Assembly: GCA_002211745.1 (NCBI GenBank)
Contig: CP022114.1
Span: 2,264,645-2,328,644, forward strand
Length of the DNA stretch: 64,000 nt
DNA from: Kluyvera genomosp. 3
GTDB lineage: Bacteria > Pseudomonadota > Gammaproteobacteria > Enterobacterales > Enterobacteriaceae
Direction of reading: 5' to 3'
Position 1 is the first letter of the stretch, and each line of letters opens with the position of its first letter. Shown one piece after another: positions 52,549 through 64,000 of this stretch. The notes below the pieces were generated by a model that saw nothing but the letters and a program-made list of their open reading frames with translations, was not told the origin of the DNA and made no database searches. The position numbers and the translations under genes are program-made.

Positions 52549-54921
52549 TTACTGCGAATCCGGCAGGGCGTAAGCGATGATGTAGTCACCGCGATCCGGC
52601 GACTGGCGTGCGCCTCCGGCGTTAATCACGATGTACTGCTTACCGGTTTTTGGCGAAACATAGGTCATTGGGCCAGACTGGCTGCCGACCGGCAGACGGT
52701 CTTTCCAGATCTCTTTCCCGGTTGCGGTGTCAAATGCACGCAGGTAGAAGTCCTGGGTGCCCGCAAAGAACAACAGACCCGATTGCGTTGACAGCGATGC
52801 GCCAAGTGTCGGCATGCCGATCGGAATCGGCATATGCATGCGGATACCCAGCGGACCAGTGTCTTCTACGGTGCCAACCGGTACTTGCCACACGATCTTA
52901 CCGGACTTCAGATCCACTGCCGACATGGTGCCAAACGGCGGTTTCTGACAGGGGATACCCAATGGCGACAAGAAGCGTTCGCGCATCGCGCCGTAGGGGT
53001 ACCTTCCATCGGCACAATTCCCATCTCGATACCACTGGCACCTTTCGCCACGTTTTCACGCGGTACCATATAGTTAGCCAGGCCCAGGCGCATATCGTTA
53101 ACGAACATCAGGCTATTGTTCGGATCAACCGACACGCTGCCCCAGTTCATACCGCCCAGTGACCCCGGATATTGCAGGGAACGGTCGACGCCCGGCGGGG
53201 TGAAAATCCCTGATGGCGCATTTCTTTAAACTGAATACGGCAAAGCAGCAAGTCCACCGGGGTTGCGCCCCACATATCGGACTCTTTCAACTGCTCGTTG
53301 CCGATCATCGGCATGCCGACGGAGTAAGGCTGCGTTGGAGAATAGCGCTCGCCATGCACGTTGCCCGCCGGAACCGGGCGCTCTTCAACTTTGGCGACCG
53401 GCTCGCCGGTTTCGCGATTGAGCATGAAGATCATGCCTTGCTTGCTGGTTTGTACCAGTACCGGCGTGGTGCTGCCTTTACCGTCTGGCAGATCGTACAG
53501 CAGCGGTTGCGAAGGCAGGTCGAAGTCCCACAGGTCGTGGTGTGTGGTTTGATAGTGCCAGCGGACTTTACCGGTTGTAGCGTCAACGGCGACGATGGAG
53601 GAACTGTATTTATCGTCCAGCGCGGTACGTTCACCGGCCCAGAAATCCGGAGTGGCGTTACCGGTTGGCAGATAAATGAGGTTCAGTTTCGCGTCATAGG
53701 ACATTGCAGACCAGACGTTTGGCGTACCGCGAGTGTAGGTCTGGCCTTCCGGCGGCAGGCCCGTCAGATTCGGATTACCTGGATCCCAGGCCCAGGCCAG
53801 CTCGCCGCTACGTACGTCGTACGCGCGAACCACGCCCGGCGGTTCATCGGTAGAGAAGTTATCCGCGACTCGGCCACCCACCACCACCACATTACCCGCG
53901 ACCAGCGGTGTGGAGGTTTGCTGATAGTAACCTGGTTTGACTTCGCCCATACCGACGCTCAGGTCCACAATACCGTGGTTGCCAAAGTCTTCGCACAGCT
54001 TGCCGTTATCGGCGTTGATGGCGATCAGGCGCGCATCGGTGGTTGGCAGGAACAAGCGGCGCGGACAGGCGGCTGGCTGCGCTGCGCTCTGCGGCGCGTT
54101 CAGCACCTGCGTATCTTCAAAGTAGCCCAGACCACGGCAGCGTTGCCAGTTCGGCGCGGTGGCTTTCGAATCATAGCGCCACTTCTCTTTACCGGTATCG
54201 ACATCCAGCGCCAGTACTTTGCTATACGGTGTACAGACAAACAGGGTATCTCCTACCTGCAACGGCGTGTTCTGATCTTCCGCACCCGAGCCATTGCTCA
54301 ACGGGATATCACCAGTGTGGGCAGTCCAGGCCACCTGCAGTTTATTGATGTTCTGCTTGTTAATCTGATCCAGGGCAGCAAAACGGTCACCATGGGTGGT
54401 ATTACCCCAATGTTCCCAGTTTTTCTGCTCTTCACCGGCGGCTACCGGTTTAACCGGCACCGCTTCGGTAGCAGAAACCAGCGTTTGCGGCTTGAACATA
54501 CCACCAATGCTTGCCAGCAGCGCGACAGCAATGACCGCCGCAAGGGTAAACGGCAGCCCTTTTTTAGCTGTCTGGGCGGCAGACATAAACGGCCAGACCA
54601 GCGCACAGAGGAAAGCCAGCACGCCAAAGGCAAACAGACGTGAGAAAAGCGGCCAGAAATCCCAGCCTGCATCGCTGATGGACCAAACGATCGCGACGAT
54701 AAAGGCCAGCGCGTACAGCACAATGCCGCCGCGGCGATGACGGGCGATCAGGATGGCGCTGACCACCATCACCAGCCCCATCAGGGCAAAGAACCAGGTG
54801 CCGCCCACGGAGGCAAGTTTTGCCCCCAGGGCACCAATCGCCAGACCGATGAGCGCCATCAGCCCGATAAGAAGCCACTGCAAGATTCGGGGAATCCTCG
54901 CGGCACGTTGCCAGTAGCCAT
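52549..54921 (-). CDS. Membrane-bound PQQ-dependent dehydrogenase, glucose/quinate/shikimate family (three apparent deletions)
   Basis: This quinoprotein oxidises its substrate in the periplasm and reduces ubiquinone. About five membrane segments (residues 14-140) precede an eight-bladed PQQ propeller with CPRRLFLPTTDARLIAINADNGKLCEDFG, TTHHDLWDFDLPSQPLLYDL and a C-terminal GDYIIAYALPDSQ. The ATG at 54921 has an AAGGAG site 8 nt away and needs one missing base in the G run 54889-54892. Others are at 53208-53210 and 52996-52999. The restored length is 791 residues. Glucose (Gcd) or quinate/shikimate (QuiA) are both possible; nearby pca genes favour quinate. Confidence 0.87.
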
Positions 54922-55403
54922 ACTGTTCTCCTTAAGAAAGCATAAAATGTACGCGAATGAACCAAGTGGGTTAATGTTGTCGCGTTGTTGTTTTGAATGA
55001 AATACGATTTTGTTTATAATTAAGGGATTTAGTTCATGTATGAATCATTGAGTGAACCATTTGGTTAACATATGGGTATGATAGATCCGTTAAATTGCAT
55101 TGCGCAATTGTTAATGTATAATTTCGTGTTATTTGCGTATCGGTGTTTTGAACGTTGTGACCAGGAAGCTATCGAGCGGGAAGTCATCAGTCGGCGGGCA
55201 ACGGATCATCGGTGCAAGGCGTGAGGACGCGACGCTGATGTTGAGACAATATTTTGGCAAGTTAAATTTTGAATTTATTCGTCAGCAATATTCTGATATT
55301 AATATTCAGGGTATAATAAAAATTATTGCTTTTTCTTTTGTTGGAAAATTGTTTACTTATTGTTTTCTGTTTGATGCTGTAAAATATAGTAACAGCCTGT
55401 CGT
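54922..55403. other. AT-rich intergenic region with a GC-rich patch
   Basis: These 482 nt separate the dehydrogenase start from the WaaZ-like gene. Most is strongly AT-rich. A patch at about 55155-55250 has normal base composition and short open frames but no recognisable protein, so it may be a gene remnant. The dehydrogenase promoter must lie near its left end. Confidence 0.5.
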
Positions 55404-56339
55404 ATGTCGCTGGCATTTATCCATGGAATAAATATTATGATGGTAATTAATAGCTTGTCCAAATGGTTTTGTAAAACATTATACCGGACAACTCATTCGC
55501 AACAGTATCATCACAATAAAAATCTATGGCCTTTTTTCAAGGTGGTGAGAAATGAGTCAGGTGGTATAGATACTGTTTATTTTAAAAATAAACAGATAAA
55601 CACAGCAGTTATTGACAAACAACAAAGAAAGAAACCACTGCTTATTATGGCGACTGGGCCGTCCATCAATCACATTGACATTCGTTTTTTCAACGAGTCA
55701 TTTGATTACTTTGGCGTCAATGGCGCGTTTTCAATGGAACACATTGATTTCAAATGGTATACCATCACGGATAGAAACTTCGTTCTCTTCCGCTTGCCGC
55801 TGGTAAAAGCACTGGTTGCGCGAGATGATCTCACCATCTTTTGCCCTTATACAACGTTAGAAACTATTTTTTCTAACATTGAATGGCGAAATATACGCTG
55901 CCGATTTAAAATTTTCGAGGCTATATCCGGCGCACATGTCTATAAATTCCTCGGTGCGAAAGAAAATTTGATTATCAATGATGAACATTTTCACTGGTTA
56001 GCCGGGGCTGGCTTCTCGGATAATATTGATCACGGGGTATTTGATTATGGTACGGTGGTTTACCCCGCGTTACAAATTGGCTGTGCGTTGGGGTATCGCG
56101 AAATATATATAGCTGGGTTGGATATGAATAATTTTGAACAGCCGCGTTTTTATGAAACGGCAGAAAATAAATTAGGCACGAGACTCGATCGTGATTTTGA
56201 ACAAATCCGCCATTCTTTTTATGCCGCACAGTCCTATTGCGAACTGAATAATATCCGTGTTGTGAATTTATCACCGGAAAGCGCGATTGATGCCTTCCCT
56301 AAGCTCTCCTGGATGGAAACGGATAAACAAGCAAGCTAG
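55404..56339 (+). CDS. WaaZ-like (Kdo III transferase-type) lipopolysaccharide core protein
   Basis: This protein of up to 311 residues shares the WaaZ layout: LLIMATGPSINHID (about 79-92), FGVNGAF (103-109), TITDRNF, then GTVVYPALQIGCALGYREIY followed by IAGLDMN and PRFYE, and a late VVNLSPES. WaaZ adds a third Kdo to the LPS inner core, so a role in surface glycan modification is inferred. The start is uncertain: ATGs at 55437 and 55440 are also possible. The gene is far more AT-rich than its neighbours, suggesting transfer, and sits alone between unrelated catabolic genes. Confidence 0.65.
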   Translation: MSLAFIHGINIMMVINSLSKWFCKTLYRTTHSQQYHHNKNLWPFFKVVRNESGGIDTVYFKNKQINTAVIDKQQRKKPLLIMATGPSINHIDIRFFNESFDYFGVNGAFSMEHIDFKWYTITDRNFVLFRLPLVKALVARDDLTIFCPYTTLETIFSNIEWRNIRCRFKIFEAISGAHVYKFLGAKENLIINDEHFHWLAGAGFSDNIDHGVFDYGTVVYPALQIGCALGYREIYIAGLDMNNFEQPRFYETAENKLGTRLDRDFEQIRHSFYAAQSYCELNNIRVVNLSPESAIDAFPKLSWMETDKQAS

Positions 56340-56377
56340 CTCGGCATCGTGTCCCGCCCTGGACACGATGCACATCA

Positions 56378-57300
56378 TCAAGCAGGCATCGACTTGCGAA
56401 CGGCGCTCAACAGCGTCTGTGCGCCGGAGGAGAGCGTCGTGTCTACGCGAGTAAGAATGCCGATGGGTTCACCTTGGCCCTGCGTGGCGATAGGCAGCGC
56501 GGTGAGCGTACCGCGCCGCAGATCGTCCTTCACCGCACCGGAAGGTACGAACCATACGTAGTTGTAGTCAACCGTCAGTTGGCGTGATAGCGATGCCGAA
56601 AGCGTTTCAATGCAACCCGCAGGCATCTTACACCCCTGGCTCTGAAGGAGTGTCTCGGCATTCTGACGTGGAACAGTACCTTTTGGTGAAACGACAACCG
56701 GCCAGTCCAGTACGCGGCTCAGGGTGATGTTTTCATGCAGAATAGGGTGGTCTGGCCGCACGACCAGCTTCAACGACTCGAGGAACAAGAGCTCATAGTT
56801 TAGCCCGGTCATCAGCTCCGGATCCGACATCCGTCCAATACCAAGATCGATATCTCCGGACTTCAGCGCCGCCAACAGCATGGTGTTATTCATGGTGGCA
56901 ACCTGGAGGGTGACGTCCTTTTGCTGTTGATGAAATTGCCCAATCACCGCTGGCAAGACACCCAGCGCAGCAGTGGGCAACGCGCCGATACGGACCACAT
57001 CATTGTTAACACCTTCTTTACGAACAAGCGCCTGCCGGCGGTATTTAGCGCATCCAGCACCTTGACCGCATGGGTTAAGAACTGTTCGCCGACGAGGGTT
57101 AACTGCGCGCCCAGTCGACCACGCTCAAATAGCCGCGTGCCGGTTAGCTGTTCAAGCTCATTGAGCGTCTTGGAGAGTGCAGGCTGGCTGAGATTAAGTG
57201 TTTCAGCCGCGCGCCCCAATGTTCCTTGCTGGGCGACGGCCACGAATGTGTGCAGATGGCGCAGACGAATGCGCTGACTAAAGAGAGCATTTTTTTCCAT
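56378..57300 (-). CDS. pcaQ: LysR-type regulator of protocatechuate genes, PcaQ-like (one apparent deletion)
   Basis: This LysR regulator has the helix-turn-helix LRHLHTFVAVAQQGTLGRAA then LNLSQPALSKTLNELEQLTG, and an effector domain with MVRIGALPTAALGVLPAV. One C is missing near 57035. The restored length is 307 residues. It lies just downstream of pcaHG on the same strand. A dyad matching the PcaQ consensus stands in front of pcaH, so it probably activates pcaHG in response to a ring-cleavage product. Confidence 0.82.
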
Positions 57301-57485
57301 AAGCGATGTTAAAAACAGAGCGGCATGGGTGACAAGTAATGTTGTTTAATTTTGATAACTTGCTAGCAAATTATTATTAACATTTGTGCGGTTTAACAGA
57401 CAAGCGTTTTGTTGCATGGATAAAACCCGGCGTCGTTACACTCAGCCGGGTCAGGTAAGGAGGAGACGCCAGAGAATATCAGCGC

Positions 57486-58101
57486 TTACACGTCAAAAAA
57501 GACCGTTTCTTTTTCACCTTGTAGATAAATATCAAAGTGGTACACCGTCTCACCGTTGCGCGTTTCTTTGTGGCCAATCAGCGTCTGACGGCGAACTTCC
57601 CACTCGATCAGATTCAGTACGGGATCGCTGGCGTTGGCCTCCTGCTCGTCAGAAAAGTACATGCGCGTATTCAGGCCGATGTTGATCCCACGAGCGACGA
57701 TCCACAGGTTGACGTGCGGCGCCATCATGCGCCCATCGCGGCCAACCGCCTGTCCGGGCTTAATGGTGTCAAAGCGCCAGACGCCCGTATCAAAGTTAGA
57801 GCAGGCACGACCCCAGCCACGAAAATCAGCGTCCAGTGATTTGCCTTCCTGCCGATCGGCGGCGTGGTTGTAGCGCCCTCGGCGTTGGCTTGCCAGATCT
57901 CAATCAGTACGTCGCGTACTGGCGTACCGGAACCGTCGAAAACGCGACCTTCAATGGCAATGCGTTCACCCGGTGTATGGCTGTTAACCAGCGTTGGGCC
58001 GAAGTTTTTCTCAAAAATATGAAAACCGGCGGCGTCTGGCGCGAGGCCAATGTGGACGTAAGGCCCAGCGGTTTGCGATGCGGTTTCGGGTAAATAGTCT
58101 T

Positions 58102-58105
<4 letters not shown>
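57486..58105 (-). CDS. pcaG: Protocatechuate 3,4-dioxygenase alpha subunit (one apparent deletion)
   Basis: This is the non-catalytic alpha chain of the intradiol dioxygenase that opens protocatechuate to carboxymuconate. The start [20 protein letters not shown] is the family N-terminus. [17 protein letters not shown] and [19 protein letters not shown] are conserved. One base is missing at 57876-57878. The restored length is 206 residues. Its ATG overlaps the pcaH stop (ATGA), giving coupled synthesis of the two chains. Confidence 0.93.
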
Positions 58106-58872
<767 letters not shown>

Positions 58873-58929
58873 TCACACAGTGTGTGTAAATACATTGTTA
58901 ATTAATAGTGAATTTAAGGTGCATTTTAA

Positions 58930-58944
58930 ATAACCGGTGGTTAT
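58930..58944. promoter_or_regulatory. PcaQ-type operator upstream of pcaHG
   Basis: ATAACCGGTGGTTAT is a perfect ATAACC/GGTTAT dyad with a 3-nt centre, close to the ATAACC-N4-GGTTAA box I recall for PcaQ in rhizobia. It lies 91 nt upstream of pcaH, a normal position for a LysR activator. Confidence 0.75.
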
Positions 58945-59065
58945 GTAATGGCCGGGATTCACTGCAAAATCAACTCAGTCGCCGGGATCACACTTTGTAA
59001 ATTCTTACCGCATAGCCTCATGTGCTTACCTACACTGCAAATATAGGCACAGGAGATGGAAAAAC

Positions 59066-60408
59066 ATGGCGCACACCCTTTCGGCAGATGATATTCGGGA
59101 AGATTTTTCACAAGCAATGTCGGCAATGTACCAGCAGGAAGTCCCGCAATATGGCACGTTGTTAGCGCTTGTTGCTGATGTGAATCTGGCGGTGCTGGAA
59201 AATAATGCACGCTTGCATGAACAGCTGGCGAACGCCGATGAGTTGGCGCGTCTGAATGTTGAGCGTCATGGCGCCATACGGGTGGGAACGGCTGAAGAGC
59301 TGGCGACGCTATGTCGCATGTTTGCCATTATGGGAATGCAACCGGTCGGGTATTACGATCTTTCGGTCGCTGGCGTACCGGTTCACTCCACCGCGTTTCG
59401 CCCCGTGGATGACGCCGCGTTACAACGCAACCCATTTCGAATCTTTACCTCATTACTGCGTCTGGAGCTGATCGACGATCCCGCGCTGCGCGAAAAGGCG
59501 GCGAAAATTCTCGCCCGGCGCGATATTTTCACTCCGCGTTGTCGGGCGCTGATGAATCTTCATGATAAACAGAATGGTTTCAACGCCGAGCAGGCACAAG
59601 AGTTCGTCCACGAAGCGCTGGAAACTTTCCGTTGGCACCGGCATACCACGGTAGACAAAGAAACCTACGAGGCGCTTAACCGCCAGCATCGGCTGATTGC
59701 CGACGTGGTTTGCTTCCCTGGCTGCCATATTAACCACCTGACGCCGCGCACGCTGGATATCGATCAGGTTCAGTCGCTGATGGCCGAATACGGGATCGAA
59801 CCAAAGGCCGTCATAGAAGGCCGCCGCGCCGTGCGGTACCGCTACTACTGCGTCAGACCAGCTTTAAGGCGCTGGAAGAGCCGGTTGCTTTTGCCGGCGA
59901 TGCCAGCGGCACGCATACCGCGCGTTTTGGTGAAATTGAGCAGCGTGGGGTGGCATTGACGCCAAAAGGCCGGGCGCTATACGACCGGTTGTTGAACGAA
60001 GCGGGCGTGGGGAAAGATAACCTCAGTCATCAGCAGCATCTGCAAGAAGTGTTTAAAGCCTTTCCCGATAGCGAATTCCTTCTGCGTCAGCAGGGGCTGG
60101 CCTGGTTCCGCTATCGTCTTACGCCGAGTGGTGACGCGCACCGTCAGGCGATCCGTCCCGGTGACGACCCGCAGCCGTTTATTGAACGCGGCTGGATAAC
60201 CGCCCAGCCCATCACCTATGAAGATTTTCTGCCGGTGAGCGCTGCCGGGATCTTCCAGTCGAATCTGGGCGGCGATGCGCAGACGCGCAGCCATGGCAAT
60301 GCCAGCCGTAGTGCCTTTGAAGCCGCCCTGGGACGGCCAGTGCTGGATGAATTCAAGCTCTATGAAGAAGCGGAGGTGCGCAGCAAACGCCGTTGCGGTT
60401 TGCTCTGA
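59066..60408 (+). CDS. ydcJ: 2-oxoadipate dioxygenase/decarboxylase-type protein YdcJ (DUF1338; one apparent deletion)
   Basis: This VOC-fold Fe(II) enzyme belongs to the HglS family, members of which convert 2-oxoadipate to D-2-hydroxyglutarate. The metal His candidates are in LNVERHGAIRVGT (around 70) and GVPVHSTAFRP. FRWHRHTTVDKETY, CFPGCHINHLTPRTLDID and the C-terminal RSKRRCGLL are conserved with E. coli. One C is missing at 59821 (IEGPPRR). The restored length of 447 residues equals E. coli. Divergent from pcaH. Confidence 0.93.
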
Positions 60409-60452
60409 AACGGTTAATCTGCAAAGGAATCAACAAAAAAGGATGAACACCG

Positions 60453-61954
<1,502 letters not shown>

Positions 61955-62068
61955 CAGATTTTCTTGCGCTACCAATTGGATTATCAGTCAATTTTGTCTA
62001 GAGTGGGCAGCAGTATCGCCGTAATTTTTTTGCAGCATTCCGACTATAAAAAGGACGCTTTGCCAGGC

Positions 62069-63722
<1,654 letters not shown>

Positions 63723-63732
63723 CCGAGCCCGG

Positions 63733-63768
63733 ACCCGGCCGAGTCATGCGACGCCGGGTTTTCTTTTA
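63733..63768 (+). terminator. Intrinsic terminator after opgD
   Basis: The stem ACCCGGC/GCCGGGT is followed by TTTTCTTTT, 10 nt after the opgD stop. Confidence 0.85.
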
Positions 63769-63784
63769 GACTGAGAACCTACAC

Positions 63785-64000
63785 ATGACCTGTGTTGAAA
63801 CGATCGTCGCTTCCGACGTCATCACCCTTGAAGCCGTTAATGAGTCGCACGTAGCCGAGCTGCATCAGATGGTGCTGCGCAATCGCGACTGGCTACAGCA
63901 AACGCTCAACTGGCCGCAGTTTGTCAAAAGCGAACAGGACACCCGCCAGAATGTGCAGGGCAATATGATGCTGCACCAGCGCGGCATTGCCAAAATGTTC
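63785..64000 (+). CDS. rimL: Ribosomal-protein-serine acetyltransferase RimL, N-terminal part (continues outside window)
   Basis: This GNAT enzyme acetylates the N-terminal Ser of ribosomal protein L12. The first 72 residues are present. RDWLQQTLNWPQFVKSEQDT and QGNMMLHQRGIAKMF align closely with E. coli RimL. The gene runs off the right end of the window. It follows opgD directly; ydcH, which lies between them in E. coli, is absent here. Confidence 0.92.
   Translation, partial: MTCVETIVASDVITLEAVNESHVAELHQMVLRNRDWLQQTLNWPQFVKSEQDTRQNVQGNMMLHQRGIAKMF

Noticed and set aside
53213-54643. Long open frame (over 470 codons) on the plus strand opposite the PQQ dehydrogenase gene
   Set aside because: It mirrors the codon pattern of the real gene, has no recognisable motif and no ribosome site, and reads as low-complexity antisense of a GC-rich coding region.
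55133-55450. 105-codon frame before the WaaZ-like gene
   Set aside because: It crosses from a GC-rich patch into AT-rich DNA, overlaps the next gene start and shows no family motif. Treated as non-coding or a remnant.

Overview
The window is chromosomal DNA from a motile member of the Enterobacteriaceae, in the E. coli/Citrobacter/Enterobacter/Kosakonia range. I cannot fix the genus. Evidence: most proteins are near-identical in length and sequence to E. coli K-12 proteins as I remember them, two long blocks keep E. coli gene order, and enterobacterial non-coding genes are present (RprA, a Ldr/Rdl pair, a Hok/Mok locus). Motility is implied by YdiV and by a Trg chemoreceptor behind a sigma-28-type promoter.

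Layout. (1) 1-8816: pheT end, ihfA, btuC, btuE, btuD, nlpC, ydiV, selO, hemP, aroH, ppsR, as in E. coli. (2) 9148-19231: ppsA, a family-3 glycosidase where E. coli has the ydiD-ydiL block, then the sRNA rprA, ydiK, ydiJ, menI. (3) 19274-30652: an aromatic-acid catabolic segment with mhpR, mhpABCDFE and mhpT, flanked by a monooxygenase-domain protein, an MDR dehydrogenase, pdxI and a GFA protein. (4) 30724-35425: azoR and hrpA, the start of a second E. coli-like block. (5) 35433-44002: accessory genes: a ldr/rdl toxin-antitoxin locus, yfeW, a marR-emrB-emrA-OMF-O-methyltransferase operon and an MHS transporter. (6) 44363-52503: ydcF, a small outer-membrane-type protein, a decayed PEP-mutase-family relic, gapC, cybB, leuE, hok/mok, frmRA and trg. 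(7) 52549-58839: a PQQ-dependent membrane dehydrogenase, an AT-rich WaaZ-like gene and pcaHG-pcaQ. (8) 59066-64000: ydcJ, a carboxylesterase, opgD and the start of rimL.

How the genes work together. Two ring-cleavage systems lie about 35 kb apart: the mhp meta-cleavage pathway for hydroxyphenylpropionates and the protocatechuate 3,4-dioxygenase PcaHG. The PQQ dehydrogenase belongs to the glucose/quinate/shikimate family, so it might feed the quinate-to-protocatechuate route. The MarR-controlled efflux operon ends in an O-methyltransferase, which suggests export or detoxification of phenolic compounds. Recognisable control sites include Fur (hemP), TrpR (aroH), an MhpR-type palindrome, a FrmR-type C-tract, sigma-28 (trg), a PcaQ-type dyad and a 26-bp palindrome in front of marR.

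Quality warning. About 100 apparent single-base deletions, and no insertions, break 35 genes, including essential or highly conserved ones (pheT, ppsA, hrpA). Nearly all sit in short G or C runs, and restoring the bases gives the expected protein lengths. I treat them as sequence errors. Spans below run from the true start to the true stop across these breaks. The only gene that looks genuinely decayed is the relic at 45819-46041. All homology statements come from memory and reading; no database search was run.
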